64,000 nt of DNA from Peribacillus folii (GTDB lineage: Bacteria > Bacillota > Bacilli > Bacillales > DSM-1321). The stretch is from positions 124,001 to 188,000 of the forward strand of contig NZ_JASJOM010000002.1 in the NCBI RefSeq assembly GCF_030271255.1, written 5' to 3'. Made by a program: the position numbers and the translations under genes. Under the pieces are notes generated by a model. It was not told the origin of the DNA, ran no database searches, and saw only the letters and a list, made by a program, of their open reading frames with translations. Below are positions 19,130 to 27,394 of this stretch, piece by piece (positions within the stretch are counted from its first letter, which is position 1; each line of letters begins with the position of its first letter).

Positions 19130-19164
19130 TAAAGAAAACTGCCGGAATTAATTCCGGCAGTTAC
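19130..19164 (-). terminator. Terminator after ytiB
   Basis: Perfect palindromic stem AACTGCCGGAATT / AATTCCGGCAGTT followed by TTTTCTTTA on the minus strand, directly after the carbonic anhydrase stop. Confidence 0.88.
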
Positions 19165-19175
19165 AAAACACTTCA

Positions 19176-19751
19176 TTACTTTTCTTCTACCGCTGCATAC
19201 CCATCGACTACCACTTCCAGCTTCCCGGTGTCAGGTGAGATGATGAGTCCGTGTACAGGTATGTTTTTAGGGATTAAAGGATGGCTTTTTATAATTTCCA
19301 CGCTGTTTTTACAGCTTTCATAAACATCATCAAATCCGCGAAGCCAGGTGCGGATATCGATTCCAGCAGCTCCAAGGGTATCAATGGTGTTTTTCGGAAT
19401 ATCACGTTCGACCATCTTTTCGACGACAGAATCCGCATCGACGGAAGCCATCCCACAATCATGGTGAGGTATCACCAATACTTCATCCGCCTTTAGCTCA
19501 TAAATGGCAACCAGGATACTCCGCATCACACTGCCAAATGGGTGGGAGACGATCGCCCCTGCAGTCTTCAATATTTTCACATCACCATTTTTCACATTCA
19601 TCGATTTTGGCAATAGCTCGACGAGCCTTGTATCCATACAACTTATGATGACCATTCGTTTTTCAGGGAACTTATCGGTTTTATATTTCACATATTCCCC
19701 TTTTTCTACAAATTGTTCATTGTAATCAAGAATCTCATTAAGCAAGCTCAT
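19176..19751 (-). CDS. ytiB: Beta-type carbonic anhydrase
   Basis: Interconverts CO2 and bicarbonate with a zinc ion. The 191-residue protein has the beta-class zinc ligands Cys38 (in SCMDTR, with the Asp40-Arg42 dyad), His96 and Cys99 (in HHDCGM). Length and motif spacing fit the small bacterial clade that includes B. subtilis YtiB. Stands alone between the permease and a membrane protein gene. Confidence 0.92.
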   Translation of the reverse strand: MSLLNEILDYNEQFVEKGEYVKYKTDKFPEKRMVIISCMDTRLVELLPKSMNVKNGDVKILKTAGAIVSHPFGSVMRSILVAIYELKADEVLVIPHHDCGMASVDADSVVEKMVERDIPKNTIDTLGAAGIDIRTWLRGFDDVYESCKNSVEIIKSHPLIPKNIPVHGLIISPDTGKLEVVVDGYAAVEEK

Positions 19752-19841
19752 AATTTTATACCATCCTTTTTATGTAATTATTCTTAGCATTTCTCTATGA
19801 TTATATCAAATATTCAATGGATTTACTAAAGATCGTCGCAG

Positions 19842-20636
19842 TCAATTTGAACGATGATTCAAGGCGGCGGCACAAAACCCGAAGATGATGAATCTAGGAA
19901 CTTCTTCAACATTACCTGAAAAGGTAAGGATGGGTGTATTCGTCTTGAAACGCCTTTCCCACTCAACAGGCATCCAACCTTGTTGGTAGGAAACGATTTT
20001 TTGCCCATCTTTTGTCACAATTTCAAATGTATTTAAACTTCCAGGCATGTGAATCGGCATCCATTCCGTGCCATCCCCCTTATATATCATTCCCTCGATT
20101 TTCACAAAGCTGCTTTTTTCTAGATAGGAACCAATGAGACGCCCTTTTTCATCCATGATCGACATTTCGTTGAATAACCCTTTTTTGATGTGGTACTCCG
20201 CACGTACATGTCCCTCATGATTGACCAATTCGTATTGCTTGGCCAAGAGCATCGACAAGAAATTAGGGATCATCCACATGAACCACTTCATATTCCTATC
20301 CCGGATTTCCCCCATTAGGGAACCATCTGGTGCAAATAGAAGCAGCCGTAAAGTCGGTGCCGGCAAGAACGTCAGCAAAATATGTTCGGCTTGCATCAAT
20401 CCAGGGTTCTTCCCAAATAAATCATGGGGCAGCCCCTTGATTCGACTTTCATATATTCGATGGCTGATATATAAACCGATGCTAAAAAAAATGAAAGGGG
20501 CCGTGATCAAGATTATATGTCCAGGAATCAGGCTGATAACATGGCCAATGAAAAAAATAACAGCCAATCCGAGAGATATCCATGAAGCATGAAAATTGGA
20601 ATTGCTCATCTTTTGATAATATTCACGTATATTCAT
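19842..20636 (-). CDS. Conserved membrane protein of unknown function
   Basis: I do not recognise this 264-residue protein. Two hydrophobic segments (residues about 18-36 and 39-57) near the N-terminus are followed by a soluble part rich in beta strands. That part has repeats of the type LFAPDGSLMGE, IMDEKGRLIGSYLEK and VTKDGQKIVSYQQG, a pattern seen in tubby/LURP-one-like folds; this comparison is weak. A further hydrophobic patch lies close to the C-terminus (FIIFGFCAAAL). Isolated gene. Confidence 0.7.
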   Translation of the reverse strand: MNIREYYQKMSNSNFHASWISLGLAVIFFIGHVISLIPGHIILITAPFIFFSIGLYISHRIYESRIKGLPHDLFGKNPGLMQAEHILLTFLPAPTLRLLLFAPDGSLMGEIRDRNMKWFMWMIPNFLSMLLAKQYELVNHEGHVRAEYHIKKGLFNEMSIMDEKGRLIGSYLEKSSFVKIEGMIYKGDGTEWMPIHMPGSLNTFEIVTKDGQKIVSYQQGWMPVEWERRFKTNTPILTFSGNVEEVPRFIIFGFCAAALNHRSN

Positions 20637-20789
20637 AGTCGATTCAGCTTCTCACTCCTAACTAAGAACGTTTCACCGCCTAACTGGTTCCAGTTATATT
20701 CCAAGCTGCCAGCCACCCATACCCTTACTTTCTTTTAATTCGCTTTCATATCATGAATTTCCTTTTTATTCAGCTTATCCTCGATAAGG

Positions 20790-20824
20790 AAAAGAAGGAT
20801 TCCGTTATGGACGGAATCCTTCTT
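20790..20824 (-). terminator. Terminator after the DUF4870 gene
   Basis: AAGAAGGATTCCG pairs with CGGAATCCTTCTT around a 7-base loop and is followed by a T-rich stretch on the minus strand. Confidence 0.88.
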
Positions 20825-20831
20825 GCTCATC

Positions 20832-21152
20832 CTATAAAATCCTAAAAATCAGCGGGAACCGGTAATCCGCTCCTTCATAGGCCCTGATGGCAGCGATGAT
20901 CGTGAAAATGATTAACGCGATGCCGATAACCGGCAATAGCAAGAATCCGACCAAGACTATCGTCAGGATCCCAGCAACGATTGAATAAACGGTGTAGGTA
21001 ATGAAAAAATTCAAGTACTCCCTTCCATGATAATCCACAAATGGTGATGAGTCCTTCTTCAATAACCAAATCACTAATGGACCGATAAATGCTGTGAAAA
21101 AGCTGATTACATATATAAGGGCAGCAAACACTCTTTCATCTTTAGTAGGCAT
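20832..21152 (-). CDS. DUF4870 (Tic20-like) small membrane protein
   Basis: A 106-residue protein with three hydrophobic helices (about 10-30, 48-70 and 72-90) and the DUF4870 signatures VIWLLKKDSSPFVDYHGREYLNF and RAYEGADYRFPL (quoted in pieces only as landmarks). The family is widespread in Firmicutes and of unknown function; distant similarity to the Tic20/HOTT group has been suggested. The start is well supported by GGAGGGGA just upstream. Monocistronic with its own terminator. Confidence 0.85.
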   Translation of the reverse strand: MPTKDERVFAALIYVISFFTAFIGPLVIWLLKKDSSPFVDYHGREYLNFFITYTVYSIVAGILTIVLVGFLLLPVIGIALIIFTIIAAIRAYEGADYRFPLIFRIL

Positions 21153-21360
21153 AGTGTCTTCCCCTCCTCTCCTATATAAATAAATTACGAATCAAATGAG
21201 GAATGGTTTCATTTTCTTTTCATTTTATTCGAAAAAAATGAAGGAGAAAACCCATTTTTTAAGAACCACGCTGACGAAATATCTGGACATGTTCTACCAG
21301 CTGGTGCATACAGATAAAATAATGGATTGTCCGATAACATCAGAAAGGGGTGATGTTTTT

Positions 21361-22143
21361 TTGCTAAATGAATTCCAGGCCTTCATCCTTGGGGTCATAC
21401 AAGGCCTGACGGAGTTTTTACCTATTTCAAGCACCGGACATTTATATTTGGGTAGACATTTATTCCATCTTGATCAAGCAGGCATTTTTCTGGATACCAT
21501 GCTGCATATCGGAACGTTGCTGGCATTATTGGTCGTATATAAGAATGACATCCTTTCCATTTTGAAAAAACCTTTTTCCAAACTGACCTTGGTCCTCATT
21601 GCCGGGACAGTCCCTGCAGTGATTGCTGGCCTTTTACTCAGTGATTGGTTTGATGGCCTTTCGAAAACCGGTGTGACCATCGGCTGGGAGTTTTTAGCGA
21701 CAGGATTGATTTTATGGGTAGCGGATGGAATCCAAAAAGGGGGGAAATCCCTGAATGAAATTTCCGTGAAAGATGCCTTGATCATCGGAACCTTCCAGGC
21801 TGCAGCCATCATGCCTGCACTTTCGCGTTCAGGCCTTACGATCGCTGCTGGACTATTCTGCAAACTGGATAGGGCCACCGCCGCCTACTTTTCCTTCTTG
21901 CTTTCGATCCCAGCCATCACCGGCGGCATTGTATTTCAGATGAAGCCGATCTTTACCGGGGAGGTTGAACGGCTCCCCCTTGCTGCCCTTTTTGTCGGAA
22001 CCCTTGCTGCAGCCATCTTCGGGTATATTGCCGTGGTATGGATGATTGACTTCCTAAAAAAACGGTCCCTTAAAATATTCTCCATTTACGTTTGGGCCCT
22101 TGGAGCGATCGTTTTGTTCATGCAGTATACTGGAACGTTTTAA
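21361..22143 (+). CDS. uppP: Undecaprenyl-diphosphate phosphatase
   Basis: BacA-type membrane enzyme that recycles undecaprenyl pyrophosphate to the monophosphate carrier lipid for wall synthesis; overexpression gives bacitracin resistance in related species. The 260-residue protein shows the family motifs GVIQGLTEFLPISSTGHL and the PALSRSGLTIAAGL box (Ser and Arg of the active site), with about eight membrane helices. The start is TTG at 21361, placed by AAAGGGG about 9 bases upstream; the longer open frame from 21196 lacks any family similarity. Monocistronic. Confidence 0.94.
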   Translation: MLNEFQAFILGVIQGLTEFLPISSTGHLYLGRHLFHLDQAGIFLDTMLHIGTLLALLVVYKNDILSILKKPFSKLTLVLIAGTVPAVIAGLLLSDWFDGLSKTGVTIGWEFLATGLILWVADGIQKGGKSLNEISVKDALIIGTFQAAAIMPALSRSGLTIAAGLFCKLDRATAAYFSFLLSIPAITGGIVFQMKPIFTGEVERLPLAALFVGTLAAAIFGYIAVVWMIDFLKKRSLKIFSIYVWALGAIVLFMQYTGTF

Positions 22144-22291
22144 GGAGTGAAAGCAGGGCGAAAAACCACTTTTTCAAGGGATAAATGCAGGCGTTTGCCT
22201 GCCATTCTTAAGCGGCAAAAAAAAGTTGGAATTTGACGAAAAAAAAAGGCAAAAAACCTATTCCCAAACCGATTTTTTTTTAGTATTATAC

Positions 22292-22320
22292 CTTCGTAAG
22301 CTTCTTTAGATTCATATAAT
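22292..22320 (+). promoter_or_regulatory. Promoter of the acetyltransferase leader
   Basis: A perfect TATAAT at 22315-22320 with a weak -35 (CTTCGT or TTCGTA) 16-17 bases upstream. Transcription would begin near 22327 and produce a leader of about 150 bases. Confidence 0.45.
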
Positions 22321-22349
22321 TTCTGACAATAAAAATAGGGAAGGCAAAT

Positions 22350-22478
22350 GGTGCGCCACCGGTTTCCGGTTCTAGTGGGTTCGATTCCCACCCCGAAATT
22401 TTTTGATGAACGACTTAAAAAATTTCGAGGGTGGGCAGCGACTACGCATAAAAACTGCCCTCAAACGGAGGGACGGAA
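22350..22478 (+). promoter_or_regulatory. Structured leader, candidate translational riboswitch with a tRNA T-arm-like hairpin
   Basis: Four helices can be read directly. A: GTGGG-TTCGATT-CCCAC (22375-22391), identical in form to a tRNA T-arm, preceded by ACCGG-TTT-CCGGT (22358-22370). B: 22387-22404 pairs with 22417-22435 (18 pairs, one bulged A) and uses the 3' half of A. C: GGGCAG (22433-22438) with CTGCCC (22455-22460), competing with B. D: CCCTC (22458-22462) with GAGGG (22468-22472), which hides the ribosome binding site and competes with C. Thus A allows C and exposes the site, while B allows D and hides it. Ligand and family are unknown to me. Confidence 0.6.
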
Positions 22479-23033
22479 ATGTTAAAAAAGAGAGATTTCA
22501 CAGATTGTTTTTCTCTTTATGAACAAATGACGCATCCAGATGTCTTCCCTTTCGTGCGCCATAAAGTAGATTCATATGAAGAATATGTTTTCATTACTAA
22601 GCAAACGATCGAGGCAGAAGAAGCTGGCGAATTGATTTCACGAACAATCCTTGACGAATGGGAAAATCCAATCGGCTGCATTTCCTTGTACGATATTGAA
22701 AATGGTGCAGGTTTCTTAGGCACTTGGCTTGGAAAGTCTTATCATGGAAAAGGGTACAATGCCATCGCTAAAGATGCCTTCTTCAAAGAGCTTTTCTTCG
22801 AGCTCGGCCTGGAAACGGTGTTCATGCGAATTCGCAAAAAAAATATCCGTTCGATTAAAGCCGCGGAAAAACTTCCCTATGCCGTCAATGCCAATGATAC
22901 AAGAAAATCACTTTATGAACAGATCAATCATGAAGGAGATATCTTCGACTTGTTTGAAATTCCTAAAGATTTATATACCCTTCATATCCTTAGGCAGCAT
23001 GATGATGACGAACAGCAATTACTCGAAGCATAA
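22479..23033 (+). CDS. GNAT-family N-acetyltransferase
   Basis: A 184-residue protein with the GNAT fold of the RimJ/RimL type: an N-terminal domain (FTDCFSLYEQMTHPDVFPFV), central strands (ISRTILDEWENPIGCISLYD), the acetyl-CoA loop region WLGKSYHGKGYNAIAKDAF (the R/Q-x-x-G-x-G/A equivalent is GKSYHGKGY) and the C-terminal IRSIKAAEKL helix typical of this subgroup. The substrate is unknown; relatives modify ribosomal protein N-termini, amino acids or antibiotics. The ATG at 22479 follows GGAGGG six bases upstream. Expression is probably controlled by the structured leader in front of it. Own terminator downstream. Confidence 0.85.
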   Translation: MLKKRDFTDCFSLYEQMTHPDVFPFVRHKVDSYEEYVFITKQTIEAEEAGELISRTILDEWENPIGCISLYDIENGAGFLGTWLGKSYHGKGYNAIAKDAFFKELFFELGLETVFMRIRKKNIRSIKAAEKLPYAVNANDTRKSLYEQINHEGDIFDLFEIPKDLYTLHILRQHDDDEQQLLEA

Positions 23034-23064
23034 AAATTTGCTTATCTTTTCATATATAGGACGG

Positions 23065-23092
23065 GAGCTTCCAAAATTGGATAGCTCTTTTT
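23065..23092 (+). terminator. Terminator after the GNAT gene
   Basis: Imperfect stem GAGCT-CCAA / TTGG-AGCTC with bulges, followed by five Ts. Confidence 0.65.
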
Positions 23093-23219
23093 CCCGTTTT
23101 CAAGGGATGCGCCGAAAAGATTGTTGCAATTCCCTATTCTTTTTAAGGTTATTTTTTTATAATGGATACAATTGACCAATTCAGCACAATATTCAAAGCG
23201 TCATCGAAAGGATTTAATC

Positions 23220-23612
23220 ATGAAAAAATTATTGGCTTTTATCGTACAGCTTATTTTGCTGCTCGTCATTTGCAAGCTCGGCTATTATTTGGCTGACTTA
23301 TTTCATTTACCCATTCCAGGCAATGTCATCGGCATGATTTTATTATTCATTTTATTACAAACGAAGGTTTTAAAGGTCGAATGGATTGAACAGGCATCAG
23401 GATTCTTAGTGAAGCACCTCGCCTTTTTCTTTATTCCCATTTCCATCAGTTTAATGACCATGGGATGGCTATTCATTGAATATGGTTTGCCTTTGGCGTT
23501 TACCCTTGGAGCCAGCTTGATTTTCGGATTCATCGTGTCAGCATGGACCGTTCAGAAATTATCTCATAAAGGAGAGGTCAACCAGCATGACAGCGCTAAT
23601 CACTCCTTATAG
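23220..23612 (+). CDS. cidA: Holin-like protein CidA/LrgA family
   Basis: A 130-residue membrane protein with four hydrophobic helices and the CidA/LrgA signature LPIPGNVIGMILLF. In staphylococci and bacilli this family, with its CidB/LrgB partner, affects murein hydrolase activity, cell lysis and export of pyruvate or other overflow products. The ATG at 23220 follows GAAAGGA. The last 26 bases overlap cidB, the usual arrangement. No LysR-type cidR or LytS/LytR pair is next to it here. Confidence 0.9.
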   Translation: MKKLLAFIVQLILLLVICKLGYYLADLFHLPIPGNVIGMILLFILLQTKVLKVEWIEQASGFLVKHLAFFFIPISISLMTMGWLFIEYGLPLAFTLGASLIFGFIVSAWTVQKLSHKGEVNQHDSANHSL

Positions 23613-24270
23613 CATCTTGCTAACCATCCTTGCTTATTATATCGGACGGAAAATATATGCCAAACACCCAACACCTTTTACCACACCTGTGTTTTTCAGT
23701 ACAGTCACCATCATTCTCATCTTACTGGCAAGCGGATTGGATTTTGATGATTATTCACCGGCAAAAAATATCATCTCCTATTTCCTTGGCCCTGCTACCG
23801 TTGCCTTGGCTGTGCCGCTATATAAAAATAGGAAAATCATCGTTAAATATGCGATACCGGCGATAAGCGGCATGATATTAGGCCTCATGGTCACCTTGAC
23901 CATCGCCTTCACCATTGCACAAGCCTTTTCACTGCCGCAATTCATCCTTCAAGGCTTGGCGGTTAAGTCGATTACCGTGCCAATCGCGGTGGGAATTACC
24001 GAGCTTTATGGCGGTGATTCCAATATTTCGGCAGCCTTCGTCATTTTGACCGGTGTGCTGGGAACGATGATCGCTCCCAAAATGATGGATAAATTGAATA
24101 TTACGATGCCCTTTGCCCGCGGGATCGCATATGGTACCATCGCTCATGGTCTTGGGACGGCTCAAGCGGCCCAGGAGAGCGAGTTTACCGGAGCTGTCGC
24201 TGGTGCGGCCATGGCGATTGCAGGTATCCTGATTTCCTGCTTCTTTCCTGTCATCAGCCATTTCCTATGA
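23587..24270 (+). CDS. cidB: CidB/LrgB-family membrane protein
   Basis: Partner of the holin-like CidA. The 227-residue protein has about seven hydrophobic helices and the LrgB signatures LGPATVALAVPLYKN, LAVKSITVPIA and RGIAYGTIAHGLGTAQA. The ATG at 23587 is preceded by AAGGAGAGG and lies inside the end of cidA, so translation is coupled. Length fits B. subtilis YwbG. A strong terminator follows. Confidence 0.92.
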   Translation: MTALITPYSILLTILAYYIGRKIYAKHPTPFTTPVFFSTVTIILILLASGLDFDDYSPAKNIISYFLGPATVALAVPLYKNRKIIVKYAIPAISGMILGLMVTLTIAFTIAQAFSLPQFILQGLAVKSITVPIAVGITELYGGDSNISAAFVILTGVLGTMIAPKMMDKLNITMPFARGIAYGTIAHGLGTAQAAQESEFTGAVAGAAMAIAGILISCFFPVISHFL

Positions 24271-24273
24271 ATG

Positions 24274-24318
24274 AAAAATAACCGCAACGCCAATGACGTT
24301 GCGGTTATTTTTATTTTT
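24274..24318 (+). terminator. Terminator after cidB
   Basis: AAAAATAACCGCAACG pairs with CGTTGCGGTTATTTTT around a short loop, with more Ts following. It also overlaps the stop codon of the small gene on the other strand and can work both ways. Confidence 0.9.
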
Positions 24319-24460
24319 GATCCTTTTTCAAGTCTTCGTATAAACGCCTTAAAATATGGGTTTTATAAAGCTCGAGCTTTTTCTTCTCGATTGGGTGATA
24401 ACTGATTCCTCCGGCTTTTAATTGCTGGATGAACCACCCCTTGGAATATTCATAAGCCAT
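24311..24460 (-). CDS. Small YflJ-like (DUF2639) protein
   Basis: A 49-residue reading frame starting MAYEYSKGWFIQQL and ending LYEDLKKDQK, with an excellent ribosome binding site (GAGGAGGGG) five bases before the ATG. The layout (aromatic GW motif, HPIEKKKLELYKT helix, basic tail) resembles the short Bacillus proteins of the YflJ/DUF2639 group as I remember them; function unknown. It lies between cidB and the MurG-like gene, with its stop codon inside the shared terminator. Confidence 0.72.
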   Translation of the reverse strand: MAYEYSKGWFIQQLKAGGISYHPIEKKKLELYKTHILRRLYEDLKKDQK

Positions 24461-24514
24461 ACTGCCCCCTCCTCTGTTCATGAAATAGATATGCTTTTAG
24501 GAGGGGATTGATAC

Positions 24515-25594
24515 TTATTTTTTTGCAGTCATGACTTCAAGTAATAATTCATACATTTCCACGGCAGTTTTGAATGGTCGTTTTTGACGCATTTTCTCCT
24601 GATATACATCGGATTGATCGACCAAGCCTGCCAATGTGTCTTTGAAAACCCGATCATTCAACTCTTCTTCTTGAAGAACCTTACAAAATCCCTGCTTTTC
24701 AAAGCTGGATGCATTCAGGATTTGATCTCCACGTGAAGCATTTGCACTTAGGGGAATAAGCAACATCGGCTTTTGCAAACCAAGGAACTCAAAGATTGAA
24801 TTGGAGCCAGCCCTAGATACGACGACATCAGCTGCCGCCAAAAGATCGAATAATTCTTCATGCACGAATTCGAAAGGGGCGTATCCCGGTTGTTTCAATT
24901 CCGTTTTCACATGCCCTTTTCCACAAATGTGAATGATTTGGTAATCCTTTAATAAAGTATCGAGATTATCTGTGATCAAGTTATTGATTTTTACGGCCCC
25001 AAGGCTGCCGCCCATGACAAGCAGCACCGGTTTTCTACTTGTAAACCCGCAGAAAGACTTGCCTGCAGAAGCATTCCCCTTGAAAATCCCATCCCGCAAT
25101 ACGGCACCCAGGTACATCGCCTTATCTTTCGGAAGCCCTTTTTCCGTTTCCTGGAAGGTCGTGAATATTTTTGATGCGAGTGGCATGGCAATTTTATTTG
25201 CAAGGCCAGGTGTGTAATCCGATTCATGTATGGCAATCGGAATCCTCAGCATCCTTCCTGCCAGAACAACGGGAACGGAAACGAATCCGCCTTTAGAGAA
25301 AATGAAATCGGGCTTTTCCTTTTTTAAAATTTTTCGTGCATCAAAAATCCCTTTTATGACCCTGAACGGATCTTTCATATTTTCAATGGAAAGATAACGG
25401 CGGAATTTCCCAACGGAAATCGTTTCATAACGAACCTCGGGAAATTCCTTTTCAATAATATTTTTTTCTATCCCTTTTTTTGATCCAATATAAGTAACAT
25501 CCCACTCCTGCTTGAGAAATTCCGGGATGATTGCTGCATTAACTGATACATGGCCGGCAGAACCGCCACCGGTAAATACTATTTTCTTAGTCAA
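24515..25594 (-). CDS. MurG-like undecaprenyl-PP-MurNAc-pentapeptide GlcNAc transferase
   Basis: A GT28 glycosyltransferase that would add GlcNAc to lipid I to make lipid II. Features: GGGSAGHVSVN near the N-terminus (donor/acceptor loop), SKGGFVSVPVVLAG, HESDYTPGLANKI (acceptor site), GGSLGAVKINN (second glycine loop) and the UDP-binding VVSRAGSNSIFEFLGL region with LIPLSANASRGDQ. It is the shorter second type of MurG found beside the dcw-cluster gene in several bacilli, so it may be a paralog rather than the main enzyme; the dcw cluster is not in this window. Start is TTG at 25594 after AAGGTGG (a GTG three codons earlier is the alternative). Confidence 0.85.
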   Translation of the reverse strand: MTKKIVFTGGGSAGHVSVNAAIIPEFLKQEWDVTYIGSKKGIEKNIIEKEFPEVRYETISVGKFRRYLSIENMKDPFRVIKGIFDARKILKKEKPDFIFSKGGFVSVPVVLAGRMLRIPIAIHESDYTPGLANKIAMPLASKIFTTFQETEKGLPKDKAMYLGAVLRDGIFKGNASAGKSFCGFTSRKPVLLVMGGSLGAVKINNLITDNLDTLLKDYQIIHICGKGHVKTELKQPGYAPFEFVHEELFDLLAAADVVVSRAGSNSIFEFLGLQKPMLLIPLSANASRGDQILNASSFEKQGFCKVLQEEELNDRVFKDTLAGLVDQSDVYQEKMRQKRPFKTAVEMYELLLEVMTAKK

Positions 25595-25786
25595 TTTTTC
25601 CACCTTCCAAACTTAAAAAATCACTTTGCATCCATATTACCATATATCCGTGCCATTCATAACTCGAAAAAGTATTTATCTAGTTCACACTTCCCTCAAT
25701 CATCGATAATTTTTCCTTTTTCAGCATGGATATATTATAATCTTAGTATTCTACAATACTACAAGATACATTGGAGGAGTAATACA

Positions 25787-26899
25787 TTGCAAGAAGTTTC
25801 TGAATCACTGCATCAATTCGATAAAATCGAGGCCTGGACCCAACTAGGAATTGCCATCGGCATTTTCCTGATCTTCCTTTTGCTTCGAAAAGTATTCACT
25901 ACATATATATTCAAATTCTTTCTTCGGATTGCCGAAAAACGAAAAATTGAATTTGCCGCCAATTTGATGCTCGCTTTGGAACGGCCGGTAAGATGGCTTA
26001 TCGTTTTAATCGGTGTCATCATTTCCTTGCACTATTTTCCGATTGACTCACCTTCGGATGAATTAAAATCGAAAATATACAGGTCGTTTTTTGTTTTCCT
26101 ATTCTTTTGGACGATTTTTAATATCAGTTCGATCTTGACCATTTTATTCCCGAAGCTTGTAAGTAAGTTCGGTCTCGAAGTTGATCAAATCGTACTGCCG
26201 TTTTTCACAAAAATCATCAAATTGATCATCCTCGCTTTTGGTGCATCCATCATTGCGGAAGAATGGGGATTCAATGTCGATGGATTTGTCGCCGGACTTG
26301 GCTTGGGAGGATTAGCTTTCGCCCTTGCCGCCAAGGATACAGTCAGCAACTTCTTCGGTGGAATCGTCATCGTTACCGAGAAGCCATTCACCATTGGTGA
26401 TTGGATCAAAACCCCAAGTGTTGAGGGAACGATTGAAGACATCACGTTCCGAAGCACAAAGGTGCGGACATTCGCACAGGCACTCGTTACCGTACCGAAT
26501 GCAACTCTCTCGAATGAACCGATCATCAACTGGTCCAAGATGGGGAAACGCCAAATTGCATTCCATTTGGGTGTGAACTTTACAACACCTAAGGAAAAGC
26601 TCGAAAACGTCATTAAAGACATCGAGACCATGCTGATTGAACATAACGAGGTGCACCCTGAAACGATTCTCGTCAAATTTGATGAATTTAGTCATTCCGG
26701 TTTCAACCTCTATCTTTACTTCTTCACGAATGCAACTGACTTTGCAGGATATTTAGCCATCAAGGAAGAAGTGAACTTTAAAATAATGGAAATACTTGAA
26801 CGGGAAGAAGTTCAAATCGCCATTCCTTCCCAAGCCTTCATTCTCCAAAAAGACTCGAATGTGGAAGCAATGAACGAATTTGAATCGATGCGCGACTGA
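25787..26899 (+). CDS. MscS-family mechanosensitive channel
   Basis: Small-conductance mechanosensitive channel that opens on hypo-osmotic shock. The 370-residue protein has four to five N-terminal hydrophobic helices and the pore-lining TM3 with the Gly/Ala pattern (FVAGLGLGGLAFALAAKDTVSNFFGG), followed by the beta domain with FTIGDWIKTPSVEGTIEDITFRSTKV (both shown only as landmarks) and a C-terminal alpha/beta domain. Size matches B. subtilis YhdY. The start is TTG at 25787, seven bases after GGAGGAG. Divergent from the MurG-like gene; a TATAAT-like -10 is present near 25733-25741. Confidence 0.9.
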   Translation: MQEVSESLHQFDKIEAWTQLGIAIGIFLIFLLLRKVFTTYIFKFFLRIAEKRKIEFAANLMLALERPVRWLIVLIGVIISLHYFPIDSPSDELKSKIYRSFFVFLFFWTIFNISSILTILFPKLVSKFGLEVDQIVLPFFTKIIKLIILAFGASIIAEEWGFNVDGFVAGLGLGGLAFALAAKDTVSNFFGGIVIVTEKPFTIGDWIKTPSVEGTIEDITFRSTKVRTFAQALVTVPNATLSNEPIINWSKMGKRQIAFHLGVNFTTPKEKLENVIKDIETMLIEHNEVHPETILVKFDEFSHSGFNLYLYFFTNATDFAGYLAIKEEVNFKIMEILEREEVQIAIPSQAFILQKDSNVEAMNEFESMRD

Positions 26900-26931
26900 C
26901 AAATAACTTGCCCTTTATTCGCTAGCTAGTA

Positions 26932-26977
26932 GGCCAAAAGGTTTCGGAATTAGACCTCCGAAACCTTTTGGCCTTTT
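26932..26977 (+). terminator. Terminator after the MscS gene
   Basis: Eighteen-base stem beginning GGCCAAAAGGTTTCGGA with its complement, followed by TTTT. Confidence 0.9.
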
Positions 26978-27394
26978 GACTACTGGATATGAATGAGTGG
27001 TACACACTTTTCCCCTCTTTTACTTCGCATAGATAATCTTTTAAACTAGTCATTATATTACCTAGTCATTCTTGAAGATACAGGACTCCTGGGGAAATGC
27101 GTGTCTACGTGAGACACCGCAGGCTAAAGGCCGAGGAGGCTCACGGACCGCCCGCGGAAAGCGAGTACTCGCAGTGAAACGAAACGTTCACCATACAAAT
27201 CATCAAACTGGGAGCAAGCGAATTTAGTCTTTATTCTCACGCACAGTGGAAGGGAACGGTCAGATTTTATAAAACTAAAATCGAATTGTCTACATTCAGA
27301 GACTTGCCAAATAAACTTAAAAACATCGCACCATTATGTGATATAATTTTTTCATTGTGTTTACAATTACAAATTAAGATATAGAGGTACGTCG
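26978..27394. other. Gap between MscS and MATE genes
   Basis: No gene is seen. The gap holds the Bacillaceae-type repeat at 27083-27190 and, close to the MATE gene, a -10-like GATATAAT near 27345-27352 without a good -35 box. Confidence 0.6.
27083..27190. repeat. Bacillaceae dispersed intergenic repeat
   Basis: This stretch carries the well-known Bacillaceae intergenic pattern: GACTCCTGGGG, AATGCGTGTCTACGTGAGAC, CACCGCAGGC, GCCGAGGAGGCTCACGGACC, GCCCGCGGAAAGCGAGTACT. It is GC-rich against its surroundings and contains internal hairpins (GTGTCT / AGACAC; GCGAGTACTCGC). I recall near-copies scattered through Bacillus and relatives; function unknown. Only one copy is in this window. Confidence 0.75.

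Noticed and set aside
19022..19130. Purine riboswitch for the permease gene
   Set aside because: The conserved purine-riboswitch loops and P1 are not found in the short upstream region.
22140..22391. Minus-strand open frame of 83 codons
   Set aside because: It runs antisense over the structured leader, has no ribosome binding site, and contains no recognisable protein motif.
22350..22400. tRNA gene or tRNA fragment
   Set aside because: Only the T-arm matches a tRNA; no D-arm, anticodon arm or acceptor pairing can be built, and there is no CCA end. Its role in alternative pairing with downstream bases fits a leader RNA better, although descent from a tRNA 3' end (or a scar of integration) is not excluded.
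22427..22478. T-box element (GAGGGTGG resembles the T-box AGGGTGG)
   Set aside because: The rest of the T-box sequence (ACCGCG) is not present and the leader is too short for a T-box Stem I with a specifier loop.
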